Program-made: the position numbers and the translations under genes
Notes under the pieces: generated by a model
The model's input: the letters and a program-made list of their open reading frames with translations, nothing else
What the model was told of the DNA's origin: nothing
The model's database searches: none
Shown: one piece after another, positions 37,723 through 50,211 of the stretch
Layout: each line of letters starts with the position of its first letter
Numbering within the stretch: the first letter of the stretch is position 1
Assembly: GCF_902362185.1 (NCBI RefSeq)
Contig: NC_044498.1
Location: forward strand, 17,943,565 to 18,007,564
Length of the DNA stretch: 64,000 nt
Reading direction: 5' to 3'
DNA from: Chanos chanos
Lineage: Eukaryota > Chordata > Actinopteri > Gonorynchiformes > Chanidae

Positions 37723-40042
37723 GACTGAACTGTCACAAGGGCATGGGGAATGATAGAGTGTGGTATCACTGCAGGGGGTTGGTCCAAGCTGCCAAGTAAA
37801 ACCTGGAAGACAGGGAGGGGTTTGAGACACCTGACTGTTTCCAACTTAAAACAGCAACTTAATAATGCCAGAATCAGTCTGCACAGTGGTGGACTGACAT
37901 TAGTCCATTATCAGATTTGATAGAAAACTGCAAAAAATTGTTTGAAGTGCTCAAAGCCAGATCTATTTCTTTAACTGTCCTCTAGGGCTGAGTATTGCAG
38001 ATTTTCCACCCGCCATTTTCTTAGGAGGCGAGTCTAATCAGACCAATTAGAGCAATTCACAACCAGTAGTGCTAATTATTCAATTAACCATCAGTGATTA
38101 GAAAAAGCTGAACTGATTCTTGAAGCATGGAGCTGAGTATCCCTTATCTAAGATCTCCACTCAGTCACTCTCACATAAGAATGTAGTAGACAGTCATTCC
38201 TTTCCCCATCACATTAACATATACAGCATGTTCACAACACTGACACCGTCCAAAACATGTCCATAGAGAAATATAAGACCATCACAAAATATATGTTTAA
38301 GCATAGATAATTATCAATCGACCCCTAACATAGATAGAGGTTTGTCTCACTCTCTCTCTCTCTCTCTCTCTGCCTCACAGACACACTCTCTCACACACAC
38401 ACACTCTTCCTCCAGGAGAAACCTGACACAGCACTGTGAGCTACACTCTGTTTTCAGTCCCTAAAAATAGCACTGGCTTCATTCTCTAATATAAAGAGAT
38501 CTGTAGTAAACATCGAGGTGTTCACACAACAACAAAGCAAATTACCATAATCTAGTCTGTGTGCTCTAAAGACAGTGGTATGAAATGCGCATTTTTGTAA
38601 ATAGCATTAACTCCGCAACAACATCCTATCTCCCAGCCTTGGTGCTCTGTGGCAGTCTGATAAAGGTACAGTTATTTCATCTTAACAGTTTGGCGACTCC
38701 TGGCTTTGATGGAAACATACTTTCCAAATTGATCAGTGTCATTCACACATCCAACAAGACCTACTGAGCTCGCTTTTCTACCGGTTCTTATGTAAGTTTT
38801 ATTTACTAGAATTAAAAGACAAAAGGAGCCAAGGCAAAAAAAAAAAAACCCTTTGCGGAGCACTTGACTGCGCAAGAGGCAGGTTCGTTTAAATTCAGAC
38901 AGTATGACATATTTTTGGACAAGTATATTAAAATGTAGGAATGCGTCTTCCATTGTCGTTACAAATGTATGCATTTTCAACGGCGCGCCCTAGCCTCTGA
39001 ATCAACCATAAACATACAGTTGCAATTCGAGTACCAAAATACAACAATAATAAATCAGCCTTATTGGCTGGAGGAAAGAATGGACATGAAATCGGTAATT
39101 CTTACATGACGCAGAATTTGATTACGTTGTCGTCATTTTCAGCTGCACTGTTTTTGCCCTCAAAGAGCAAAGATGCAATAGAATGCTTCCAAAACGACAG
39201 GAGCTGTGAGTACGGCACCAGGGACGCAGTCAGAGTATGTTATTGTACCACTCAGTGCAAGAGCGAGGTGCGCAGGCTGGAGTGGGCAACATTTCTCAGA
39301 GCGCCTGCTTATTTAGCTGGACAAGGCAGGTGATCTTGATCTAAAGACATAGTCTTAAACGTATGTGCAAAACTTTAGTTGCCGAAAATATTTATTATTT
39401 ACAATAATAATAATAATAATAATAATAACAATAATAATAATAGCCCATTCAGTGCCTTTTGGTCAATAAACTAAGCAAGGCTCCATGAAAAACACTCCTT
39501 CAAATTACATTTCCAGGCAGATGTTAATTGGTTGGAACTTTTCACTAAACATCGGCTGGCCCTTTGTTTGTATGACATGTGCTACAACTGTAACGACTGT
39601 TTACCCATAACAATATAACCTCATAGTTTAGGTTATTTGTTTTTTGTTTTTGTTTTTTTATCTGATATCCCGTGGAAGTTTCTTATTGTCTCTTCATAAA
39701 TATACTCAGCATAATCTCCTGCTCACTGTTCGGAATGTATTTTTATCAGGCGAATTCAGGACATTTTGTATGGCATGTGATTTTATTTCATTTTAACATA
39801 ACCACCCATTTTAAACAATTTTGTTATTGTCAAATGCTCTGCGATGGTTATTTCATTGCGCCTGCTTTAAAAATAAGCCAACAAACAGGGTTTGAACACG
39901 ACCATGAATGTATTTTAATCAGGCGAATTCTAGTTGAACAATTTCAAGGACCCTGCCCTGACCAACCCAACCCAGCTGTGTTATTGTGTTTGACTTGCCA
40001 GTGCAGAGTTTCTGTTGACAGGTCTAACGTCTCTTAATCAAA
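37723..40042. promoter_or_regulatory. Divergent interval between armh4 and actr10
   Basis: The 2.3 kb must hold both promoters. An acceptor-like site for armh4 at 37803 (minus strand) implies that its first, non-coding exon lies further right, perhaps in the more GC/CpG-rich block at 38930-39330. A CT repeat is at 38349-38371 and an AAT repeat at 39403-39441. I could not place either transcription start. Confidence 0.4.
39403..39441. repeat. (AAT)n microsatellite
   Basis: A trinucleotide AAT array with one AAC interruption. Confidence 0.9.
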
Positions 40043-43000
40043 ATGCCCTTGTTTGAGGGGTTGGGGAGTGGAGGGGAGAAGACCGCTGTCGTTTTAGATT
40101 TGGGAGCAGCATACACAAAGTGAGTCTTCTTCACAATGATTTTTATATATTCAGTTAAAGAGACAGTGTGATGTCTGGCTAAGCGACTAGCTAGCAAGTT
40201 AGCTACATTATCCATCATTCATTATCAAGGTTAGCAAAATACTACGCGAATTTAATTGACGTGTATAAACTATATGAGTTGTGGTGTATTTCATTATAGA
40301 TGAAGTAAGCCTTAAAATGTGCTGTGTAATCGACACCAGTAACGTTGTTCATCCAATTTTGTGTTCGCTGATTAGCCTACGTAGCTAATAGAAGTGGTGG
40401 CTGCGCTGCCCATTCTAGGTGAATGCAGCCTTATTAGGAGCTTGTGTGTCAGATTTCGATACGTGTTGACTAATAAATCCACGAATGCTTTAAATGAAAC
40501 CATGCGATAATCAGTGCTGTATTCCATAAACGGAGCTTCAGTGAAAAGGAAGTAATTCATCGCAGTACGCACAAATGTGGGATGACAACAATGTTTCCAT
40601 TCATAGTTTATAAAGATAAAGATCATTGCTTTGGGTCACAGAATCATGGATCACAAGTAACCGCGTGGAGCCGGTCATGCGATCGCTCAATCGAAGTTAT
40701 CAGCATAGATTCTTTGTGATGTCTCTAAATCTGTATCTGTGAGAAATTGTGAAGCTGGTAAATCATGCCATACTATGGGATCACAGAAAAATGAGTACAG
40801 GCACCCATAAAACTCGTTTCTATTGAGACAGTGAGTTTAGAGAGAGTCTGACACCTGCATTATTTCCTTCAAACCATACCATCACATGGTTAGCTTGTAT
40901 TTTTCTGATGCAAGAAATACACAAATATTTAATCAGCCTCACAAGTATATGGCAATATAGTACTTAGGTCTGTGTCATTTTTTTGCTTCGAAACTTCAAA
41001 TGTCAGTAGCTGTGTTTGCACCCCTCAGATGTGGCTTTGCTGGCGAGACTGGCCCCAGGTTTATCATACCCAGTGAGATCCAGCGTCCCAACCTCCAACA
41101 GGTCAGTGAGTTATATAGCAAGACGCTCCTTTCCTGTTGATCATTAATAATAATAATGTTTTTACAAAACGATTACAAGCCTTGAATTTCTTCTTTTAGC
41201 CTATCAAAGTTGTACAGTACAACATCAACACAGAGGAGCTCTACAGCAACCTGAAGGAGTTTATTCACATACTGTACTTCAGGTAGGACAGACAAATTTA
41301 TTTTTCTGGTACAAATATGTTGCTCCATTTCAGCAGTTTTATAAGCTGAAGGGTTTTCCCATTGAATCTTTGCAGCAACCCTGGCCCTTCTGGTTCTTGT
41401 TAGAATGCATTTGATTAATTGTAGTAAGGATTGTGTTGGTGTGGTTAGTTTTGTGCTGTAAGTGTCATTTTATTTTATGCTTCATGCTGTTCTCTTTATC
41501 ACAGACATCTGCTGGTAAACCCTCGAGACAGGAGAGTAGTAATCATTGAGTCCATCCTCTGCCCCTCACACTTTAGAGAGACTCTCGCCAAGGTCTTCTT
41601 CAAACACTTTGAGGTAGAGAATCTTTGTTGGCTAGTGTGTAGCTCAACTGACCAAGACACTTTGTGGTAGAGATGCCAGCCTCTCCAGTTCTAAATTGTT
41701 TTGTATTTATTCTTGAATTTGAATACTACCATTTACTTCTTTTTCTCAGGTTCCATCGGTTCTGTTTGCTCCCTGTCACCTGATGTCTGTCATGACGTTG
41801 GGCATTAATTCAGCCTTAGTTATGGACTGTGGCTATACAGAGACACTGGTGTTACCTGTATCCTTTTTAATTGGAGTCTGTGAAAGGAGAGAAACAGTTT
41901 GCCAGCAGATTTATGGGAAATATTCAAATGTTTTGATTTTGCCTGTACTGAAACTGTTCCCTGTGCTGAAAACATGAGTGGAGGTAACACCATACAGACT
42001 GTTTCTGATGTCGAATGGCATTGGTCTTATGAATGTTGTAGATTTTCCATAACAGTAAATAGGTGTATGAGGGAATCCCCATCCTGTCTGCTTGGGAAGC
42101 ACTTCCATTGGGTGGAAAGGCCATTCACAAGTGAGTGATTGTTGAGGATTAGTATAGACATGCATGTGTCTTTCTCTCATAGCATCATTTGCTTTACCTT
42201 AAATCAATTGCTTTTTTCTTTTAGGGAGTTGGCAGGTTTTCTCACAGACCAGTGTACTGTGGACACAGACTCAGGCACTGGGCAGAATGTATCTGCTGTC
42301 ATCGGTGAGTTTATGACAACACTGCTCCCGTGATTTTTAGCTTTTCGCCAAGGAAGTTTCTGTCACAAAGCAGATTAGAGCAGCTGCATCACCACACCTC
42401 AGACTCAGCAGAAAAAGCAGAAACATTGTGTTCTCTTTTTGTTAAGGAATGTAGCCTTCGCTGAGTTTTGAATTACGAATATCTTGTTCTGGCCTAGTTT
42501 CTCTTTTACTCCTCAGCGGTACTGGGAGGGTGAATCAGTCCAGTCTCTAGTCCATTCTATGCAGCATAGGTTTGGATTATATGAATTATTAATACAAATC
42601 AGGAGCCTATCAGTGGTGTAAGCAGAGCAGGAGTGTAGCAATACATCGATATGAATGTTCAGTACTTGCTGCAGTTTTTGAGTCAACGATTATATACCTT
42701 TTCTGTACCTTGAAAAAGAAAGACATTGCCAGATGTTCGTTTCCTGAATGACAGACAATGATTGTGCTTTGCCAGAGTGAAACATATGAGTTTGAGAAAG
42801 AAGTCAACATTCATTCATTCAGAATGCATGTTGCTTTAGGCAATACACCTGACTTTGAAGTGCTCTGGGTCTAGAGGAAGAACGCTGTCTTTGTTTGATT
42901 GTAGGCACTTGGATATGTGAAAATTATATCACAACACTGTATAGTTTTATACATCACCATAATCAATTTTCAATAGTCCTGTGTCTAATTGTTTGGTATG

Positions 43001-45358
43001 AAAATGTGTCATCAAACCTCTAACAGACAGTGTTTATTGTATGTACTTACTGTGGGTTGAAATTAGAACAGTGGACTCTTGACAAGGCCTCAAAAATGAC
43101 CTTGAATATCCACAGTCTTAACGTAATGGTCACCTAAAAGTGAGTATTTGTCATTTGGTTTACGGTTTGATAGCACTCCAATCTTTCCTATGTTTCAGGC
43201 TCCATTCCAGAGGACGTTGTTGAAGATATCAAAGGTAACATTGAGTACTACCAAGAAAAACGTTCTCAAGACCTAACCACATTATTTATGCTATGTTACG
43301 CATGTAAATTGTGAAATAAATATTTATCTCATGGGAGCATTCAAATCCTGATTTGTATTTGATTTGTCTTTCTTTTTTCAGTAGTCTTGCCAAATGATTT
43401 CAGCAGGTGAATCAGTAACTTTCAGCTTGCTGTGCTTGTCTGTGCTGTGTTTGATTGATCCGTTTGATGTGAATTTTTAGTGAGGACTTGCTTTGTCAGT
43501 GACCTGCAGAGAGGTCTGAAGATCCAAGAAGCAAAGTTTAACCTGGAGGGAACTGCTGAGGTCTGTCAGTTTGTAGGCACTTGCCCTCTCATTCTTCATG
43601 AATTCTTTGTAAGGGTATCTGAGCTTAACCGACTCCTTTGACTTGAGAGGTTCATTCAAGGTCTGGCACGAGTTGCCAGAGCTTTTGTCATTTTTACTGC
43701 ATAGAGCAGGTCCCTTACATTTTAAAATGTACTGTAGTTTTTGCCATTGGTGGCAACACTTGTGTTTCTCTATTGGCATGGAACTCATGCCCCTTAGACT
43801 GGTGGGAAAATTGAATGGTTAAAAGACTTCCATCTTCACGGGCTCTTTCTCCCCTCAGCGTCCTGCCCCACCCCCTGATGTTGATTACCCATTGGATGGA
43901 GAAAAGATTCTGCATATCAAGGGTCCAATCAGGTAACCAACCATTATCAGTGAACTGTGGTAATGTTCAAATAACTTTTTTTTTTTCTGCTCTGGAATCT
44001 CAAGGGTCTCTTAACGTGGCTTAACATACTCGAATTATTATAATGGATTGTTGCGAAAGACCAAAATACTTAGTCTTTAGTTATTACCTGCTGTTCAGTT
44101 TGGCTCGAAATGAATGTACTTTTGCCAAAGACTGAAAAGCTCAATCTTTGACAGTTTCTTAATCTTCTGTTTGGTTCACCCTGACAGGTGGAATATTTTC
44201 ACTGGGTCACATGTGGCATTTTCTGAATCTTTGGTTGTGAATTGGGGATTGTGTTTTTCAGAGACTCTGTGATTGAGATGTTGTTTGAGCAGGACAATGA
44301 GGAGAAGTCAATAGCAACTTTAGTGCTAGATACTCTAGTCAAGGTAAGAGACACTGAATTTTCTGAACTGACACAGCTCTGTTTTCATTTTCACTGCCCT
44401 CATTTACAATTTCATCTCAAAACACCTTCATTTGCATTCTGTTCTCATAAAGATGATACTGGATGAAATTCACCTCTGCTTTCCTAGAACATGCATAGAA
44501 TTGAATGGGAAATGCACTAAATTCATCTTAACTACATGTCTGTTGTTGCAGCACTCATCCACTTGTGTTTTTTTCCTTCTCTATTATCAGTGCCCCATCG
44601 ATGCTCGTAAGACCCTCTCAGAGAACTTGGTGATAATTGGTGGTACGGCGATGCTGCCTGGTTTCCTGCACCGGTTGCTGGCTGAGATCCGGCTGCTGGT
44701 GGAGAAGCCAAAGTACCGCGATGCTCTTGCAACCAAGAGCTTCCGTATCCACAGCCCACCGGCCAAACCCAACTGCACCGCCTGGCTCGGGGGTGAGTGA
44801 CGAGACGTCACGTCATCTGGCTCAGACTGAAAAACAAGACTGTTTCATGAATCACAAATGAAAAGAAACTAATAATAATACAGGCAAATCCAGTAAATAA
44901 GTCAACAGGAAAACAGGCATTCTTATTATAAGCTTCACCCCTCTGACCTCACTGCATCACAGACTGACAGTTCATACTTTTCATTTAACCATCCAACCAC
45001 TCCCCAGTGCTGTGTCAGTGTGTGTTATGAGCAGTTAAAGGTACAAAGCTGTCCTCCAAACTGAGTTCCATTATTTTGAATTTGAGTTTGTTATTCTCTA
45101 AGAGAATGACTCGTTAGTGTGAGTGCTCATGTGTGTCTGTTTTTTGTTTTGTTTTTTTTTAAATCTGTCTTTGCAGGAGCCATATTCGGAGCTCTGCAGG
45201 ACATCCTGGGCAGTCGCTCCGTGTCCAGAGACCTGTACAATCAGACGGGCCGAATCCCAGACTGGTGCTCCCTCAGTGCTCCTCCACTCGAGTCTCTGTA
45301 CGATACAGGGAAGACTCCTCCCCCGCTGATGAAAAGAGCTTTTTCTACAGAGAAATAA
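40043..45358 (+). CDS. actr10: Actin-related protein 10 (Arp11 of dynactin), thirteen coding exons
   Basis: Coding exons are 40043-40119, 41029-41101, 41200-41282, 41505-41613, 41750-41857, 42063-42130, 42225-42304, 43199-43234, 43481-43560, 43859-43932, 44262-44343, 44591-44792 and 45177-45358. All have GT-AG borders and the phases sum to 417 residues, the same length as human ACTR10. The product caps the pointed end of the Arp1 filament in dynactin, the dynein cofactor, with Arp4-6 complex partners. The actin fold shows in the N-terminal phosphate loop region ([11 protein letters not shown]), [19 protein letters not shown] and the end [21 protein letters not shown]. Other conserved phrases are [29 protein letters not shown] and the terminal [11 protein letters not shown]. 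The gene looks complete, with no odd residue seen. Confidence 0.96.
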
Positions 45359-45521
45359 AGCCTTGACACTCCTGCTTTCGTACTCACAGTCCTCCCTAGT
45401 TATAACACCTCCTTCCCCTAGAACTGAACACCCATGTCTGAGATGCACTCTGTTCATCGTCAGAGTTTACTCTCTTGTCTAATACAGATGTAAACTCGCG
45501 TACTGCTCTCCTTCACACTTA

Positions 45522-45527
45522 AATAAA
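45522..45527 (+). terminator. actr10 polyadenylation signal
   Basis: AATAAA lies 164 bases after the stop codon, followed by TG/T-rich sequence. This is a normal spacing for a short 3' UTR. Confidence 0.65.
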
Positions 45528-47166
45528 TGCTTAGTTTGTCTCTACTACCAGGGTGCCGTCACCCTCAGAAAGAACCAGGGAGATTTGAACTCTCATATTC
45601 TAGAACATGGCATATGCCAGTTTAATAGAGGAAACATGAGTAGATTTTAAAGTTTATGGATGCTGGATACAAATCCAGTATGCCTGGCAAGCATCTAATG
45701 TTTGAGGTTTTGATTTTTGCTGTACAGGTTTACACATTAATTCCATGGTATTTGAGACTTGTTTTCTGAGACATCATCGTTGTTGGGAAATATGTAGGTC
45801 AGCCACAAAAGTACGTAATTATCTGGCATTTCAATGTTGCTTTTTCATTTTATGTATGCAGACAATTCTGCATGGCCATCATAGTATAGTGCAATATCTG
45901 ATTCAGATTCATTGTAGTCAAGTGCAGGAGTTTGACCAGCTTTTATTTATTTACATAAAAAGACAGAGACATTGGAAAGATCTGCTATTGTCTGAAACAT
46001 TTATGGATGTTTTCCTCGTGTTATTAAGTAAACATTCCCAAAAGTGTTGAACAGCTGTGGTGTCTCTTTCCCTTGTGAGGTTGTTTTTTGTACTGGTGCT
46101 ATAAGGAAGACTGTAGCACCCATTAATTTGCTTGATTGCAGAGGATGTTTCAGATTCCCCACTTTTTCATCATTCTACTTGTACAAGAGATCATAGTTGT
46201 TCAGTTGTTTAAATTGAACATGTGATGATATTTGTGGATATTTGAGATGATTTTTGGAGCTCGCTCCATAAAAACATGCTTTATTTGCTGCGTGCTAATA
46301 TATTTCCTTTATCTGCTTTCCATCAATGTAATGATTGTCTTTTTTTTTTTTTTTTTTTTTTTTTCAAAATAACAATTTGAGTTTGTTTTGAGCATTTCAA
46401 ACGCCTGCAAACGTTCAACCCCACTTTTGTGCATAGGCCTGGAATTTACGGCTCTGTTTGCACAGAATGGTCTTATCTTGCCCTGGTATCCAGCGGTGAG
46501 GGCCTGGGGCCTGGAGCCTGGGTCTGAACCATATGGGAAAGAGTGCCCCAGCACTCCGTATCTGTTTACATTCTCCTGAGGAGATTTGCACACGGTCAGA
46601 GAGGTCAGTCAGTCAGATTTAATGCAGTCATATTGAAGGCCATGCCGATCTTCTTGATCTTTGCTGTGGAATTATGCCTCACATTTGGGCATACCAGGGC
46701 TGGTCCAAATGAAATGAGGCCTTTGGAGTCTATTTAGCCTTTTTGCATTTCTACCATGAAGGACTCCCATGGGCCGCACAGAGTCTTCAAACAGACAAGT
46801 TTCATCCAAGAAAAAGATCATAAGGTCAATTCACTTAAAACAAAATTTTGATGTTTCAACTGCTTTTGAGATGTTAGGATGTATGTTTTTTGTTCCCAGT
46901 TGCTGTTTCTTAGCCAGAATAATTATGTTTTATATAACTTTTATAAATTCCCCAGTTTCTGTTCACCTACTGGCTGAAACTCAAATGAAACCGTGCCCAG
47001 ATGTTTCAAAAAGAGAGAAAAACTGATTTAGCAAGGGACTAAGAGAGACTTCTCAGAGAGATTCAAACAACTTCTCTGATCATTACACCAAGTGTTTCTG
47101 TGTGTGTGTGTTTATGTATATCCAGCAACATAACCCAGGGTGCAGCTTGCTCAGGGAGCGGGCAAA

Positions 47167-47183
47167 CACCCTCAGGGGGCAGA
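47167..47183 (+). promoter_or_regulatory. CTCF-like motif
   Basis: CACCCTCAGGGGGCAGA carries the AGGGGGCAG core typical of CTCF sites. It lies between the actr10 side and the pgf side of the window. Confidence 0.3.
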
Positions 47184-49642
47184 TCATTGGTAGTACATGC
47201 TTCTGTTGATGCCGTCCTTTTGTACTAGCCTAAAGGACTCCTACAGAGATGCAGCTGAACAAGACCTAAAGCTTCTTTGAGCTCTCCATTATAAATTTGA
47301 TTTAAAAAAGCACCAATGCAGATGTCACACAAAAGGAATGTATTATAGCAAGTTAAGTTAGTAACTTCAGTCTACTAATCCAGAATAGTGTATATGTTTG
47401 ACAAATGCTGCTTAATAGGTTCTTTCCTTTACCGGCAAATGCTTTTTTGTTTTTTAAAGAGACAGGTGACCACTCTATGCCATGGCAATCAAAAAGTCTT
47501 TTGGTTTCCCATATGTAACAGTGTGAGAATGTAACATCCTGTCTTACACTTTGGATGCACCTGTTTTGGCTCTGCATAGGGACACCCCGCATCATCCCAT
47601 CATACAGAGCTGGGATAGGGTGGCCATGAGGACCTTAGAGACTTGTGAAAGAGACAGTTAGACCAGTGACCTCTACTACAGGCTCTAATGTGGGAACTGG
47701 ACAGTGCCATCATTTTGGTCAAACTGGGAAGAACACCATGGAAAAGTTCTCCAGAATTTGAGATTTTGAACACATAGTCCTGTTGTATCCAGTCAACCAG
47801 ATGAACCATAGAGAACCACTAATTCACATAGATGTTCCTCCTCCTCAGACTTCCACTCACTGCCCCTATCCTTATCCTAACACAAATTAACAAATGAACA
47901 ATCATTTTTATACTTTGTGGGTCCTATCTTGAGTTTGCTGCCTCTGGCCATGTTGTTCACAGTTCTCACAGAGTACTCCACCAATGCAAACTAGAAAATT
48001 TCTGTCTGACCCTAACATTCTATTCACTCTGGGGATAAATGGGTTTTCATGCCAAGTCAGGCCTAGACACTCTGGATGGATGGGTTTCATGCTGACACTC
48101 CCCTTGTTTTTAGTCTTAATGTGGCAGCATCCGGTCACAACTGCCAAACCCGACTGCACAGAGCTCAGTTTTAGCTTCTCTGTTTCTGAGAGACTATTCA
48201 CCATGGGTGACCCTCGTAAAAATGTTTCACTCCCTCTGTATGTTTTCAACTAGACCGTTACGGTAATATGATCTTAAAATCCAAATGCCAAAGAAAAGAG
48301 TAATTGAAATGATAGAGTGACAGAGATGGAAATCTCTTTAAAGTGAACGGAATCTGTGTTTTCAGCTGTTTTGACTGTAGACTGAATAACAACCAGATAC
48401 ATCTGGACACATTTGTGACTTTTTCCACCTAACTATAATTAGTGATGTAATGTTATGAAATGAAATGTCATCTCTCATCTTTTCAAATGTTTGTTCAGGC
48501 ACTTCCCCCCTTTAAAAATACAAGCAGATAAATGTATGCCCCAATGAATAGCGTGAGGGCAAGGGGCACTCTTATGCACCTTTAGCATTCACGATGCGTT
48601 TAATTTATTTAAGGTAGGTACTCATTATTCAAGGAAGAAAAAAGGCTGAAGATATAAGGATGGGTACAACAGCTGCCACAGCTGAGACATAACCCACCAT
48701 TAAGATAAGTGAGGGACACTGGGAGAAGGATACATTTATCTCTTGGACCGGACACTCTCACTTGCACCACATATATCCACTTTAATTAACTCATACATCA
48801 TTCTTAATACCTCACAGTTCAGCTTCATGGTTTTGGCCTTTTTACAGATTCACACAAAGTAGTCTGACAAAATGAAACAATATTTCCAACCCTTAATCTA
48901 AAGAATTCCACACTGATCAAACATAACAGAAGAGCAGGAGTCTAGCCTATCACAACATATGCGCAGAAATTACTACTAAATGAAAATCAGTCTCTACTCT
49001 CTGAAAAAGTTCATATTAATGCCCCATATTTCCGCGATTAGAAAGTTACTGTACACAACTGTCATTAATGATAACAACAAAAAGTAGTGTCACTAGTGCG
49101 AGTAACTCACTAGTAAATATACCGTTTAAGCAAGGATCTACTCTTAAACATTTCATTACATCCCAACCTGTTACCACTCATGATCCCTCATAGGCATGGA
49201 AAAAGCAAGACATCTGTAAAACGAGTAGAGAGCATGTGTGTATGGTCAACAATGAAACATACATCACTATCAACTCTACTTTACCAGTCACACGTCAGTC
49301 GATGTTTACTGTAGTTCATACATCTCATATACATTAGGCGCATGTTAGAGCAGTCATATAGTTCTCTTCTGGCAGCTGTTTACATTCCTTTATCATTTAC
49401 ATATTCCTGTGTTCTGTGTTATTTTTTGCCTTAACGTTTAAAAGACAAATCTTCATCAGTCAAGGAGTTATTCTGTTTGTCAGAGAACTGGCCACATTTC
49501 GATACAAATTCCATGCTGATATATCACGTGTTTATCTCTCTGCACAGACCTGAGGAACGGCCCCAAATTAAAAGTTATTATTGCTTAGAGGCGTTGTTCC
49601 ATTTTTCTTCCAGATTTTCCTCAACAACATGATTATTTTTCA

Positions 49643-49667
49643 TGAGAGAGAGAGAGAGAGAGAGAGA
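49643..49667. repeat. (GA)n microsatellite
   Basis: Twelve GA units upstream of pgf. Confidence 0.9.
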
Positions 49668-50211
49668 TGTCAGCAAATGATGCCTCATTAGTACGTGTAT
49701 GTATGTGCTAGACCTATGCTGAATCCCCGGCTGCTTCACCGAGATTTCATACGGGACATACTGATGTTTTGATCTGCATTAATTATTTCAGTCCCAGAGA
49801 GGGATACTGGGTTTGGTAGGTGGGCTTTGGGCGGGCAGGCACGGTGAAACACAATCGGGTACCGCATAAGAGTTTTTCATAAGTATGCGAGAATTGAGGG
49901 ACTGTGTATTTTCCGATAGCTGAATAGTTTTACGCAAACAAACTTCTACCGATTGTAACTTGACACTAAACATGTTATGAGTCTTCATCAGTTAATATTT
50001 CATGAAAGCGTATAGAATGTTACTACGTTTAATAAAAAATTGCTCTCTACAAAAGGCAACAAGCAGGCTAAAGTGCAGCTGAATTTGCTCAACGAAGCGG
50101 AGTCAGTAAGACACTTTTATTTGGTCTCTCTCTCGCACGGTGATGCGCGCTCCCTTGCATGGAGCAGTAAAGGGTTGTCGCTGTAAACTTAAATCGGATG
50201 AATGACTAAAA

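Larger units (their letters stand above)
45540..50211. other. Gene-free interval between actr10 and pgf
   Basis: I see no exon with family resemblance on either strand in these 4.7 kb. psma3, the next gene after ACTR10 in human, is not here. The interval contains a T-run at 46340-46364, a CTCF-like motif at 47167, a GA repeat at 49643-49667, and towards its end the likely promoter and leader of pgf. Confidence 0.55.

Noticed and set aside
37723-37830. Upstream in-frame ATG for armh4 (residues MSQTPPCLP...)
   Set aside because: The codons cross a strong splice acceptor at 37803 and would bury the signal peptide; the internal ATG at 37722 gives a proper signal sequence.
47908-48253. Overlapping frames of 89-113 codons on both strands between actr10 and pgf
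   Set aside because: Neither strand gives a recognisable protein; the openness on both strands points to composition rather than coding.
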